From positions 1-62,177 of the forward strand of contig JAKLPV010000236.1 of the NCBI GenBank assembly GCA_022013685.1: 62,177 nucleotides of DNA. The letters are read 5' to 3'. This stretch comes from Anaerolineae bacterium (GTDB taxonomy: Bacteria > Chloroflexota > Anaerolineae > Anaerolineales > Villigracilaceae). A program made the translations under genes and the position numbers. How positions within the stretch are numbered: the first letter of the stretch is position 1; every line of letters starts with the position of its first letter. Below, one piece after another: positions 49,455-59,062 of this stretch. Under the pieces are notes generated by a model. That model was not told the origin of the DNA and ran no database searches. It saw only the letters and a list, made by a program, of their open reading frames with translations.

Positions 49455-51266
49455 ATGTTTGAACTGGAACAACAAGCTATTGAATCACAAATTAAAACTT
49501 TTTGCGCCGCCAACGATATTCCGCTGGCTGAGTTGAAGTGGATGCCGATTCCCTTTAGCGGGGAGTGGGGCATCAGCACCTCGTTTTTTGCAACCGCCGC
49601 CGCCGAGGCAAAAGCGGGCAAAAGCAAGGGGCTGCCGGTCCCGGCCCGGGCGCAGGAAGTGGCCGAAGCAGTTTTGGCAGCTTTGGGCGTGCAGCCCGGC
49701 ATCAGTCACGGCGAGGCAGTTAGAGGGTATTTGAACCTGTACTTCTCAACAGCGGAGTATGCGCGCCGGGTCGTGGATACAGTTTTGGCGGACGGCAAAA
49801 GGTTCGGGGCCGGACATCCAAAAAATGAACGCGTAATGGTCGAGTATGCCCAGCCAAACACTCATCACTCTTTTCACATTGGTCACTATCGCAACACAAT
49901 TTTGGGTGAAAGCCTGGCGCGGATCGTCCAATTTGCCGGGTTTGATACCGTCCGCGCCTCGTATCCAGGCGATTTGGGATTGAACGTCATTACTGTCGTG
50001 TGGGCGTATGACAAATTTTATAAAGGCGAAGAGCCTGAAGGCGTTCACGAACGTGGCCAATGGCTGGCAAAGGTTTATGTAGAAGCCATGAAATTGCTAA
50101 CCCAAAAAGAGAATGAGACCGCCGCAGAAAAAGCCCAGCGTGAGGCCTACGAAGCTGAACGACGTGAGATGTACCGAAAATGGGATGCAGGTGACCCTTA
50201 TGTGCGCAACCTGTGGCTGGAAACGCGCGAGTGGAGCATGGTCGAATTGCATGACATCCTAAAGATGATGGATGTCAAGATCGATGTCTGGTTCTACGAG
50301 AGCGAAGTGGATGAGCCATCGAAGAAGATCGTCGATGAGCTGATCGCGCGCGGCATCGCCGATGACGAGCGCCCGAGCGGCCCGGTCATTGTCAAGATCG
50401 ACGAAAAACTGGGGCTGACGAAGGAAAAATACCGTGTGGCGGTGATCTTGCGTTCGGACGGCACTTCTTTGTACCTGACCAAGGATCTGGCGCTGGCGCG
50501 TGATAAATTTGAAAAATTCCAGGCTGACCGCTCGGTGTATGTGGTCGACAATCGCCAAAGCCTGCACTTTCAGCAGGCTTTCAAGATTTTGGAACTGTGG
50601 GGCTTTAAGCAAGCCGAGAAATGTTACCACCTGGCCTACGGATTCGTCAGCCTGCCCGAAGGAGCCATGTCGGCCCGGCGTGGACGGGTGGTTTTATTTA
50701 AGGAAGTCTATGATGAGGCCATCCAGCGCGTGCTGGCGGTGATCGCTGAGAAAAACCCATCCATGCCCGAGAGCGAACGCAAAGGCGTGGCTGCGAAAAT
50801 CGGTATGGGCGCGCTGGCCTACTCGATGCTTTCGGTGGACAACAACAAGGATATGGTTTTTGACATTAACGAAGCGCTTAGTTTCGATGGCAAAACCGGG
50901 CCCTATATCCAGAATGCGGTTGTGCGAGCAAATTCGATCCTGCGCAAAGCCCAGGCTGGAGCATTGAATACTGAAGGTTCAACGTTCAATTACAATTTGA
51001 CATCTCACGAGATTGAGTTGATCGAGCAAATTTCGCGTTTTTCCGGGGTGGTTCAGCAGGCAGCCAATGAATACCGTCCGCTTTTGGTGGCAGCTTATGT
51101 TTACGACCTGGCAAACTCCTTCCATAGTTTTTATCATGCTGTGCCGGTTTTACAGGCTGAAGACCAAGAAGTCGTTTCGGCTCGCCTGAGATTGGTGGCT
51201 GCGGCCAAACAGGCGCTGACCAATGCGCTGCACCTGCTGGGCATCGGCGCGCCAGACGTGATGTAA
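49455..51266 (+). CDS. argS: arginyl-tRNA synthetase
   Basis: 603 residues from the ATG at 49455 (AAGGTGG upstream). Class I synthetase charging tRNA-Arg. Visible are the N-terminal Arg-S domain (EWGISTSFFATAAAEAKAG), the HIGH signature in HSFHIGHYRNT, the KMSK-equivalent AMSARRGRVV and the C-terminal DALR anticodon-binding domain ending in ALHLLGIGAPDVM. Length is normal. It is probably co-transcribed with the UPF0173 gene 11 bases downstream. Confidence 0.95.
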   Translation: MFELEQQAIESQIKTFCAANDIPLAELKWMPIPFSGEWGISTSFFATAAAEAKAGKSKGLPVPARAQEVAEAVLAALGVQPGISHGEAVRGYLNLYFSTAEYARRVVDTVLADGKRFGAGHPKNERVMVEYAQPNTHHSFHIGHYRNTILGESLARIVQFAGFDTVRASYPGDLGLNVITVVWAYDKFYKGEEPEGVHERGQWLAKVYVEAMKLLTQKENETAAEKAQREAYEAERREMYRKWDAGDPYVRNLWLETREWSMVELHDILKMMDVKIDVWFYESEVDEPSKKIVDELIARGIADDERPSGPVIVKIDEKLGLTKEKYRVAVILRSDGTSLYLTKDLALARDKFEKFQADRSVYVVDNRQSLHFQQAFKILELWGFKQAEKCYHLAYGFVSLPEGAMSARRGRVVLFKEVYDEAIQRVLAVIAEKNPSMPESERKGVAAKIGMGALAYSMLSVDNNKDMVFDINEALSFDGKTGPYIQNAVVRANSILRKAQAGALNTEGSTFNYNLTSHEIELIEQISRFSGVVQQAANEYRPLLVAAYVYDLANSFHSFYHAVPVLQAEDQEVVSARLRLVAAAKQALTNALHLLGIGAPDVM

Positions 51267-51277
51267 AGGAGAATCCC

Positions 51278-51982
51278 ATGTCGAACCAATTAACCTGGTA
51301 CGGTCATGCCACGCTTGGCTTGAAAACCGGCGACTATAACCTGCTAATCGATCCGTTTTTCAGCGGCAACCCGGCCAGCCCGGTCAGCGTAGATGCGGTT
51401 GCAGCAGACTTTATCCTGGTTACGCACGGTCACGGCGACCATGTCGGCGATGCGATCGCCATTGCCGGGCGCAGCCAGGCAACAGTCATCGCCAATTTCG
51501 AGATCTGCAACTGGCTGTCGAAACAAGGCGTTGAGAAAACTCACGGCCAGCATCTGGGCGGCGGCTTCAAGCATCCATTCGGCTACCTGAAACTGACCCT
51601 GGCCCTGCATGGCTCGGCCCTGCATGGCTCGGCCCTGCCTGACGGCTCTTACGGCGGCAACCCGGCAGGATTCCTTCTCACCACCAACGACGGCAAAAAA
51701 ATCTACTTCGCGGGCGATACCGGATTGTTTGGCGACATGAAACTGATCGGCGAGGAAGGCCTCGACCTGGCGGTCATCCCCATTGGCGACAATTACACCA
51801 TGGGGCCAGATGACGCCTTGCGCGCCGTCAAGCTGCTCACGCCGAAAGTTGTCATCCCGATCCATTTTGGAACCTGGGGACTGATCGAGCAGAACGCAGC
51901 GGATTGGGCGACCCGGGTGGAAGCGGAAACCGACGCGAAGGCGGTTGTGCTCCAGCCGGGCCAAACTTGGACGTTGGCCTGA
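51278..51982 (+). CDS. UPF0173-family metallo-hydrolase
   Basis: 234 residues of the metallo-beta-lactamase fold. Motifs: TWYGHATLGL, IDPFFSGNP, VTHGHGDHVGD (HxHxDH), FAGDTG (Asp bridging the metals) and IPIHFGTWG. The UPF0173 family has no firmly known substrate. An in-frame perfect duplication of 15 bases (51603-51632) adds five residues, giving the repeated LHGSA, in a loop where relatives seem to have one copy; the fold should tolerate it. Good AGGAG site. Confidence 0.9.
   Translation: MSNQLTWYGHATLGLKTGDYNLLIDPFFSGNPASPVSVDAVAADFILVTHGHGDHVGDAIAIAGRSQATVIANFEICNWLSKQGVEKTHGQHLGGGFKHPFGYLKLTLALHGSALHGSALPDGSYGGNPAGFLLTTNDGKKIYFAGDTGLFGDMKLIGEEGLDLAVIPIGDNYTMGPDDALRAVKLLTPKVVIPIHFGTWGLIEQNAADWATRVEAETDAKAVVLQPGQTWTLA
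51603..51632 (+). repeat. 15-bp perfect tandem duplication inside the UPF0173 gene
   Basis: CCCTGCATGGCTCGG occurs twice in direct succession, in frame, adding Leu-His-Gly-Ser-Ala. Identity of the two copies suggests a recent slippage event. Confidence 0.85.
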
Positions 51983-52131
51983 ATCCTGTTTCGTAACGGC
52001 GACCCAGGCCGGGGTGAGTCCGCTTCGCGCCGCTGTTCTTTTCCCGATTTGATGAGAGTCTTATCAATCGTTAACAAATCGACTGTATAATTTATTTGTT
52101 GTACCCATAAGATATTTCACTGGAGGAAAAT

Positions 52132-52626
52132 ATGATCTCAAAAGCAATGCAAGACGCAATCAATGAACAGATTAACAAAGAGATGTTCTCATCTTATCTC
52201 TATCTGTCGATGGCAGCCCACTTTGAAGGCAAGAACCTGCCCGGTTTTGGTAACTGGCTGCGTATCCAGGCCGCAGAAGAGAATGAACACGCCATGAAAC
52301 TGTATGATTTCCTGCTCGAGCGCGGCGGGAAAGTGGAACTGAAGGCGATTGCCGCCCCCAAGCAAGATTGGGCCTCGGCAATGGAAGCGGTTAAGGAAGT
52401 GCTGGCGCACGAACAGCTTGTTACCAAGTCAATCCATGATCTGTACGAAGTAGCCTTAAAAGAAAAGGATTATGCAACCCAGGTCATGCTGCACTGGTTC
52501 ATTGAAGAACAAGTGGAAGAGGAAGCCAATGCTGGCGCCATTCTTGATGACATGCAGCGCATCGAGGCTCACGACACCGCAATTTTGATGCTGGATCATC
52601 GCCTCGCGAAGCGCAAAGGCGAGTAA
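52132..52626 (+). CDS. ferritin (FtnA-like, non-haem)
   Basis: 164 residues forming a four-helix bundle. Ferroxidase ligands are in NKEMFSSYLYLSMAAHFE (Glu17), AAEENEHAMK (Glu and His) and HWFIEEQVEEE. The length and the NLPGFGNWL loop fit bacterial ferritin rather than bacterioferritin or Dps, and there is no haem Met. It stores iron as ferric mineral in a 24-mer. A TATAAT at 52086-52091 serves as -10, with a weak -35 (TTATCA). Start behind GGAGG. Confidence 0.93.
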   Translation: MISKAMQDAINEQINKEMFSSYLYLSMAAHFEGKNLPGFGNWLRIQAAEENEHAMKLYDFLLERGGKVELKAIAAPKQDWASAMEAVKEVLAHEQLVTKSIHDLYEVALKEKDYATQVMLHWFIEEQVEEEANAGAILDDMQRIEAHDTAILMLDHRLAKRKGE

Positions 52627-52649
52627 GTAATAGGTTAACATCCGTTTAG

Positions 52650-52676
52650 GGCGGCCCTCTGGGTCGCCTTTTTTTG
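52650..52676 (+). terminator. intrinsic terminator of the ferritin gene
   Basis: GGCGGCCC/GGGTCGCC stem (one G-U pair) with a 3-base loop followed by seven T. Confidence 0.9.
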
Positions 52677-52723
52677 TTTGGATGGCGTATAATATTTTCA
52701 ACATTAAGCGGCAGGAGGCATGA

Positions 52724-54091
52724 ATGCTTGTCATTATCAGCGACTTACATTTGGGGGACGGCACTTGCGGAAAATCCATTTCGCCGAGCGCTTTTCATCT
52801 GTTTGCCAGTCGCCTGCGCGAACTGGCTTACCAGGCCTCGTGGCGTAAGGATAATAACTACCGGCCCATAGAGAGCATCGACCTGGTTTTGATGGGTGAT
52901 ATTCTCGACCCGCAGCATTCGACACGCTGGCTGGATACCCAGCCCGGCGACCCGGATTACACCCGTCCATGGAGTGATTTCAACTCGCCGCAGTACGCCG
53001 CCAAGCTGCGCCAGGTAACCCGCGCCATGTTTGAACACAACGCCGAGGGACTTAAAGTCCTGCGCGATTGTGTGCAAGGCCAGGCAATTTATCTGCCGCC
53101 GGCGACAAACAGCGGCAGGCCAGATTTTGATGCGCGAGAGTTGTTTTATCCTGCCGTCAGCATTCATTACATGGTAGGCAATCATGACTGGTACTATCAC
53201 CTGCCGGGTCCGCAATTCGACCAGATCCGTCAGGAAATCATCGAAACGATGGGCCTAAGCAACCCTGCCAATATGTTCCCCTGGCAAGCTGAAGAGTTCG
53301 AGCCGCTCGAAGAGTTATTCGCCCGTTACCAGTTTTACGGCAGGCACGGCGATATGTACGATAAATTCAACTACGACGCCGAAAAAGGGCGCGATGCTGC
53401 CGCCCTGGGCGATGCTTTTGCCATGGAAATGCTCAACCGCTATCCGCTCGAAGTGGATAGACAATTGGGCGCAGAATTACCCCCGGCCCTGGTAGACAGC
53501 CTGCGTAAACTGACCAATATCCGCCCGGCGCTGGCCACTCCATTATGGATTAGCGGACAAATCAAGCAGCACGCCCCAAGCCACAAAATGGAAGCGCAGC
53601 TTAAGAAAATTTGGGATACGATGGGCCAGGAATTTCTCGATATCAATTTTGTGCGCCAGGCCGACAAGGCTTTCGAATTTGATATGGTCGATGCCCTGCA
53701 ATTGGTTTTAGGGATCTCAAAACGAACTTCTTTCAAACGTATTAACGATGTGGTTATCTGGGTGCGCCAGAAGATGTGGGGTGGGCAAATTTCTTACACC
53801 AAGTATGCGCTCGAAGAGCCTGCTTTGCAAAAGGGCAGCGCCCGTTACATTGCCTATGGACACACCCACCATCACGAAGTTGTGCCTCTGGATAGCGACG
53901 GCGTCCCGCCCACGACCGCATTCCAAATCTACATGAACGCCGGCAGTTGGCACTCGTATTACACCCTGACCGCCAAAAACCCAAGAGACCAAAAATTTGT
54001 GCCCTACCAGATGTTTTCGTACCTGGTTTTCTACCGCGCCGACCAGCGCGGCGGACGACATTTCGAGGCCTGGTCAGGCGCGTTTGCATAA
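52724..54091 (+). CDS. calcineurin-like metallophosphoesterase
   Basis: 455 residues. The five metal-binding blocks are recognisable: IISDLHLGD, LMGDILDP, MVGNHDWYYH (Gly-Asn-His-Asp), a later His-containing block, and YGHTHHHEVV. The protein is longer than minimal phosphoesterases, with inserts between blocks 2 and 5, so the substrate may be large. No signal peptide, hence cytoplasmic. GGAGG five bases before the ATG. Single gene ending at a strong shared terminator. Confidence 0.87.
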   Translation: MLVIISDLHLGDGTCGKSISPSAFHLFASRLRELAYQASWRKDNNYRPIESIDLVLMGDILDPQHSTRWLDTQPGDPDYTRPWSDFNSPQYAAKLRQVTRAMFEHNAEGLKVLRDCVQGQAIYLPPATNSGRPDFDARELFYPAVSIHYMVGNHDWYYHLPGPQFDQIRQEIIETMGLSNPANMFPWQAEEFEPLEELFARYQFYGRHGDMYDKFNYDAEKGRDAAALGDAFAMEMLNRYPLEVDRQLGAELPPALVDSLRKLTNIRPALATPLWISGQIKQHAPSHKMEAQLKKIWDTMGQEFLDINFVRQADKAFEFDMVDALQLVLGISKRTSFKRINDVVIWVRQKMWGGQISYTKYALEEPALQKGSARYIAYGHTHHHEVVPLDSDGVPPTTAFQIYMNAGSWHSYYTLTAKNPRDQKFVPYQMFSYLVFYRADQRGGRHFEAWSGAFA

Positions 54092-54140
54092 GGGTATTTT
54101 TGTAAACTGTGTCTCACGCGCCCCCGACGCCCTTCGTGAA

Positions 54141-54183
54141 AAACACAGAGACGCAGAGATAAACTCTCTGCGTCTCTGTGTTT
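54141..54183. terminator. 19-bp perfect hairpin, bidirectional terminator
   Basis: AAACACAGAGACGCAGAGA and its exact complement flank TAAAC. A-rich sequence precedes it and TTTCTTT follows, so it can stop both the phosphoesterase and the sensor kinase transcripts. The arm, made of ACAGAGACGCAGAG-type repeats, looks like a dispersed element. Confidence 0.85.
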
Positions 54184-54211
54184 CTTTAACTATTAACCGA
54201 AATAGATCCTG

Positions 54212-57200
54212 TTAGTTTTTCTCCATGGGCAGACGGATAAAGAAAGTGCTGCCCGGCAGATTGATTTCATCGTAGCCGGGGCTTTCAACCCAAATGCGTC
54301 CCTGGTGGGCCTTGACGATTCCAGCAGCAATTGCCAATCCCAGCCCAGGGCCGCCGCCCATGAAGGTGGTCCGGCCTGAAGAATGTAATTCCACTTTACC
54401 CAATTGGTACAATTTCTCAAAAATGACCTTGTGGTTGGCTGGGTCAATGCCGATGCCGGTATCATGGACAGTGATCTCGAGACATTCGCCCATGCGCTCA
54501 TCAACCAACTGACAGGCATTAACCGTGACCGAGCCGCCATCGGGGGTAAATTTGATGGCATTGACAATAACGTTATCGAGAGCCTTCTGCAAAAGTTGCG
54601 AGTCTGCCATGATATATGGCATCGTGCGCACCCCGTCTTCAATGGTCAGGGAAATTTTACGGTGTTCCATATCTTGACGGTAATCATTCTGGATTTGGAT
54701 CAGCATTGGAGAAAGCGCAATTTTCTCGAAATGCGGTTGCAGGGTCTGGCTGTCGAGTTTGACCACATCGAGCATACTGTTGACAACTTGATGCAGGCGG
54801 TCAGTGCCTTTCAAAACCCCGTCCACGGCCTGAACGAGCATATCCTGCTCCTGGATGGCTGGCACACCGCGCAGCATGGTCAGGTAGCCCTTCATAACCG
54901 TCAGCGGGGTGCGTAACTCGTGCGCCGCCACCTGGATGAAGGACGTCTTGTTCTTGTCCAACTTTTCGAGGTGGATATAGGCATTGTTGAGCTCTTCGAC
55001 ACGCTGTGAAACCATGCGTTCCATCAACTCGTTGAATTTGTTCAATTCATCATACAGACGCGCATTTTCAAGCGCAATTGCTGCCTGCATACCGAAAGTG
55101 GTTGCCAGCAACAAATCATCCTTGCTAAACGCGCCTGCTTCTTCTCGGGTCAGCGAGAGCATCCCGATGACTTTGTTCTTTGAGTAAAGCGGGACGCCCA
55201 TCCATGAGTGATGCAAAGGCAGCCACTCAACCTGCTTCCAGCCGGAATCCTGGTTGACATCATCAATAAGCAACGCATCGCCTGTGCGGGCAATCTGATC
55301 GTATACACCATCTTCATTGATTTCAATTTGCAGGCTGTCCACTTCAGGAACGGAAGGGAAGCCGCGGTGGGCCATAATGTGGGTCGTGCCGCCCGGAGCT
55401 TCCAGAAGCAAAGCGCCGCGTCCGTAGGGTAACACCTGGGCCAATTGCTCCAGCACCTGCTGAGGCACTTCTTCCACTTTCAGCAGGGTTGAGAGTTGGC
55501 GCGAAGACTTGGATAGGGCCTCGGCCTGCTGGCGGCGCGTTTGTTCCGTGCCGTACAGCCGCGCCAGTTCACTGGCGGTTTGCTCGGCCACATCTTTGGC
55601 AATAGCCAATTCCCCGGCACGCTGTTTTGATTCTTCCAGCAAACGCTCTACTTCACGCTGGGCCAGTTCACGCTGCTCGCCCAGCATGGTGCGCAGGAGC
55701 GCGCTCGAGATCAGGTTTCGCACGCGCGCATAGACTTCCCAATCTGACGGCCCCATTTCCATCCAGACAAACCCAAAGCGATTCTTGGCCAGGGACAGGG
55801 GCATGACGACGGCAGTATAGCGGCGGTCTTTGGGTGTCAGTTCGGGGATCAATTTACCCGTAGGCATGGCCTCCTGCTTGTGCGGCATTTGCAAGCCCGA
55901 TTCATCGTATTTCATCAGCAGGTTATAACTCTTGGATGGCGGCAGGGCGACCGGTTCGGGCCGGGCCGAGTCATGGTAAAGGAGCATGTAGAAATAATCG
56001 ATGCCCATGCGCGGGAAATTTTCTTGCACCGCTTTGCCGATCTCGGCCATGCTCATGGCCGGGGCCATTGAAAAACTAAAGCCCTGCAAAATTTCTTCTT
56101 GTTGTTCGAGCTTAAGACGGTGGAAAGCCTGGGCGCGCTGGGAAAGCTCGCCAACCAGCATGCGCGCCTGTTGGAAAAGATTCTCGGCTTTGAGCGTGGC
56201 TTTTTGCTCGCTGATCCCGGCCAGGGCGTGTCGGCGCAAAATCGATATGACATTGTGCCATAAGGTAGCTTCTTCGTCTGTTTCTTGCAAAATCATCACC
56301 AGCGACTGGATGGCGCGCAGGAAGGTCTCACTCCCCATATCCTCGCGCAAGTATGCCAGGAGCGCGTCCCACGACTGGCCACAGGCTTCACGATAGCGCT
56401 TCGAGATTGGCGCATCTTCAACAACCTTGCCAACCGTCATCAAGGCGCGGATGGCCGCATCGCGTTTATCTTCCAAATGGCCGGTGCGGGCGACTTCCTG
56501 CTGGCTGACCGCCGCCTGTGTCACGCTTTCGGGCAGGCATCCGCACGACCAGCGCACAACCATCTCAGCCGGGATTTTAATCTGCGGCTGGCAGGGTCCG
56601 CCATCCATCATGCCGAGCAGCGCCTCAACAGCCTGGAAGCCCATGTTGTAAAAAGACTGGTGGACAGTGGTCAGCGGTACGCCCAACGATTGGGCTTCGC
56701 GGACATCGTCGAAGCCGGTCACGGCAATATCTGCCGGGACTGTTACGCCGCGCTGTTGCAAGGCTTCCATCGCGCCAAAAGCCATGCGGTCATTGGCGGC
56801 AACAATGGCATCCGGTTTTACTTTGCGTTCATCAAACAGGGTGTGAATGGCTGCGCGGCCACCCTGGGCGGTAAAATCGCCAGAGGTGACCAACTTTTCG
56901 TCAAATTTGATATTGTGGGATTTAAGTTCTTCGCGGTAGGCATGGAAACGTTGGTCCGAATCAACCTGGTCTTTGATACCGCGAATAAATGCCAGTTTTT
57001 TAAAGCCGTGAACCTCGATCAGGTGCCGAACAATGGCGCGCATTCCGCCAATGTTATCTGAGAGCAGGTTGGTGGCGTTTTCAATGTCGATGGCATTGAC
57101 CACCACTGGCAGGCTGGTGTAATGTTCGCAAAATGCTTTCAGCTCTTTGGGTTTAACGCCGTGGGCAATATCGGCTGCCATGATCAAACCATCGACGCGG

Positions 57201-57418
57201 CCAGGCTTCGCCAGGTCGTATAGGCCATAGGATGCTGTAAATTCACCTGGAGTGATCAGGGCAGAAGGCTGCCCACCGGCAAAAATGACCAAGTTCAGGT
57301 CATACGCTTGAGCAGCTTGAGCAATGCCAGACATAAAATCCTGACCCCAGAGACGCCCCACATGGGCGGTGAAAACACCGATTGTCTTGCGAGCACTCGC
57401 CTTGCCGGTTTTTGTCAT
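54212..57418 (-). CDS. LacI-like ligand-binding domain plus GAF plus histidine kinase
   Basis: 1,068 residues from the ATG at 57418. Residues 10-290 are a LacI/GalR-type periplasmic-binding-protein-like domain (TIGVFTAHVGRLWGQDFMSGI, ...DAIVAANDRMAFGAMEALQQRG, VTGFDDVREAQ), but without the HTH domain that normally precedes it. A helical region follows, then a GAF-like domain (about 600-790), a coiled coil, the HisKA box (VAAHELRTPL, His833), N box VNAIKFTPDGG and G boxes DTGIGID and GGGPGLGLAIA. There is no membrane segment, so a cytoplasmic small molecule (often a sugar for this fold) could control phosphorylation. No receiver domain and no response-regulator gene nearby. Monocistronic. Confidence 0.88.
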   Translation of the reverse strand: MTKTGKASARKTIGVFTAHVGRLWGQDFMSGIAQAAQAYDLNLVIFAGGQPSALITPGEFTASYGLYDLAKPGRVDGLIMAADIAHGVKPKELKAFCEHYTSLPVVVNAIDIENATNLLSDNIGGMRAIVRHLIEVHGFKKLAFIRGIKDQVDSDQRFHAYREELKSHNIKFDEKLVTSGDFTAQGGRAAIHTLFDERKVKPDAIVAANDRMAFGAMEALQQRGVTVPADIAVTGFDDVREAQSLGVPLTTVHQSFYNMGFQAVEALLGMMDGGPCQPQIKIPAEMVVRWSCGCLPESVTQAAVSQQEVARTGHLEDKRDAAIRALMTVGKVVEDAPISKRYREACGQSWDALLAYLREDMGSETFLRAIQSLVMILQETDEEATLWHNVISILRRHALAGISEQKATLKAENLFQQARMLVGELSQRAQAFHRLKLEQQEEILQGFSFSMAPAMSMAEIGKAVQENFPRMGIDYFYMLLYHDSARPEPVALPPSKSYNLLMKYDESGLQMPHKQEAMPTGKLIPELTPKDRRYTAVVMPLSLAKNRFGFVWMEMGPSDWEVYARVRNLISSALLRTMLGEQRELAQREVERLLEESKQRAGELAIAKDVAEQTASELARLYGTEQTRRQQAEALSKSSRQLSTLLKVEEVPQQVLEQLAQVLPYGRGALLLEAPGGTTHIMAHRGFPSVPEVDSLQIEINEDGVYDQIARTGDALLIDDVNQDSGWKQVEWLPLHHSWMGVPLYSKNKVIGMLSLTREEAGAFSKDDLLLATTFGMQAAIALENARLYDELNKFNELMERMVSQRVEELNNAYIHLEKLDKNKTSFIQVAAHELRTPLTVMKGYLTMLRGVPAIQEQDMLVQAVDGVLKGTDRLHQVVNSMLDVVKLDSQTLQPHFEKIALSPMLIQIQNDYRQDMEHRKISLTIEDGVRTMPYIMADSQLLQKALDNVIVNAIKFTPDGGSVTVNACQLVDERMGECLEITVHDTGIGIDPANHKVIFEKLYQLGKVELHSSGRTTFMGGGPGLGLAIAAGIVKAHQGRIWVESPGYDEINLPGSTFFIRLPMEKN

Positions 57419-57488
57419 GCGGCCCTCTGCTCCATAGATATTACTTTCGATTATAAACCACCTTGCGCTGCCTATAATAGAAAAAACA

Positions 57489-58160
57489 TTAAAAATATCG
57501 ATCCCGCAGGAGCGCCCCGGCAATGATTGCGATTTGGCCAAGGTGGTAAGCGATCATGTAGCCCACCCGGCGAGTTCGCAAGGGCCTGACAAATTTGTTC
57601 CAGGCCAGCAACGTGTCAGACACAGCGAACAGGAGTGCGCCGCCGGCCGCCAGCAGGGCTGCGTAAATGGGCCAATCAACCCGCAACAGGGTTGCCAGAC
57701 CCGAAAGAAGCATAACGCTCAAGACGACCAGGTAGGCCAGTACCGGTTTTCGCAAACGACGCAGTTTTTTCTCGAGCAGACCAGCTCGAATTCGGCGATA
57801 AAGGAACGCTGCCGGGATAGCGACAAAAAACGCCAATCCAATGATGGCTGGGTTCGGGGACATCAAGGGGATGTTGAATGCGGCAATATAAAAAACATGC
57901 GCGCCAAGGAACATGGCCAGTCCCAATGTAAACCTGCTTGGGAAAAGCAGCAATACATCCCCAACCAATGAAAAAATGACAGCAGCGGCAAAAAAGCCCA
58001 GGCCATTGGCAAGGCCCGGGCTTGCCGCAAGCAAGGCTGCAAAAAGGGAGGCCATGACGGCCGGTTTGAAAAACAATTCAGCTTTGTGCCAATGTTTGTA
58101 GACAGTTACCCAATGGAAAACAGCCAAAATGAACGTCAGACCGAACAGCAAAAGACTCAT
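57489..58160 (-). CDS. YhhN-family membrane protein (lysoplasmalogenase-like)
   Basis: 223 residues, mostly membrane helices (seven or eight). The conserved acidic residues of the YhhN/TMEM86 family are present in FSLVGDVLLLFP and FAVSDTLLAWNKF. Mammalian members hydrolyse lysoplasmalogens; the bacterial substrate is unproven. The start overlaps era by four bases, so the two are translationally coupled. A perfect -10 for the next sensor kinase gene lies in the 70-base gap downstream. Confidence 0.85.
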   Translation of the reverse strand: MSLLLFGLTFILAVFHWVTVYKHWHKAELFFKPAVMASLFAALLAASPGLANGLGFFAAAVIFSLVGDVLLLFPSRFTLGLAMFLGAHVFYIAAFNIPLMSPNPAIIGLAFFVAIPAAFLYRRIRAGLLEKKLRRLRKPVLAYLVVLSVMLLSGLATLLRVDWPIYAALLAAGGALLFAVSDTLLAWNKFVRPLRTRRVGYMIAYHLGQIAIIAGALLRDRYF

Positions 58161-59062
58161 CGGCGTTTTTTATTATCGAGTTTAAAACCAAAGCGGCGCA
58201 GGAATTCTTCGTTATTGCGCCAGTCTTTCAAGACTTTGACGCGCAGTTCCAGGCGGATTTTCCGATTGCTCATCGATTCAATCTCAGCCCTGGCGTGAAT
58301 GCCGATCTTTTTGAGCATTCTCCCGCCCTCGCCGATGACAATTCCCTTTTGGGATTCGCGCTCGACGAAGATGGTCGCAGCGATCAAGGCGCCGGATTCA
58401 TTTCGTTCGGTAAACTCGTCCATGCGCACATGGACGCCGTGTGGAATTTCATCGTGCAGGTGGAACAGGCAAGATTCGCGGATCAGTTCGGCGGCGATAT
58501 CGCGCTCGTAATAGTCGGTGACCTGGTCGGGGTCGTAGTCAGCTTCGCGCTGTGGCAGGTGGGCGATAATGGCTTCGAGCAGGGCGTCCAGCCCCAGGGA
58601 CTGGGATGCGGAAACAGAGATGACTTCGGCCTTCGGAACGAGGTCGGCATACGGGGCGATTTTGGCGGGCAGCTCTTCGGGTTGGACCAGATCGAGTTTA
58701 TTGGCGGTCAGGATGAGGGGAGCGTGCTTCTTGAGTTGGGCCAGATAGGCAGCGATACGCCTGTCGTCATCGGTCGGCTCTTCCGAAACGGCCACCATCC
58801 AGACGATCGCTTCCACATGGGCCAACGAGTCTTCAGCCTGCTGGTTGAGAATTTCGCCCAGTTTGTGGTGCGGCTGGTGGATGCCAGGGGTATCGACGAA
58901 TACGATCTGGGCGTCGGCGCGGGTTAGAATGCCGAGTTGCTGGCGGCGGGTGGTCTGCGCTTTGGGGGAAACAGCGGCCACCTTCTGGCAGAGCAGGGCG
59001 TTGATAAGGGTGGACTTGCCCACATTTGGGCGGCCAATCACTGCTACATAACCTGATTTCAT
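58157..59062 (-). CDS. era: GTPase Era
   Basis: 301 residues. Ribosome-assembly GTPase that binds the 3' end of 16S rRNA. G1 GRPNVGKST, G2 TTRRQQ, G3 DTPGIHQP, G4 NKLD and G5 SAS, followed by the C-terminal KH domain with the GEGGRMLKKIG loop and LRVKVLKDWRNNE. Length and order are canonical. It sits between a phosphodiesterase gene, with no gap, and the YhhN gene, forming a minus-strand operon 60.7-57.5 kb. Confidence 0.96.
   Translation of the reverse strand: MKSGYVAVIGRPNVGKSTLINALLCQKVAAVSPKAQTTRRQQLGILTRADAQIVFVDTPGIHQPHHKLGEILNQQAEDSLAHVEAIVWMVAVSEEPTDDDRRIAAYLAQLKKHAPLILTANKLDLVQPEELPAKIAPYADLVPKAEVISVSASQSLGLDALLEAIIAHLPQREADYDPDQVTDYYERDIAAELIRESCLFHLHDEIPHGVHVRMDEFTERNESGALIAATIFVERESQKGIVIGEGGRMLKKIGIHARAEIESMSNRKIRLELRVKVLKDWRNNEEFLRRFGFKLDNKKRR

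Noticed and set aside
58295..58927. 210-codon plus-strand frame
   Set aside because: Antisense to era, which is canonical along its full length.
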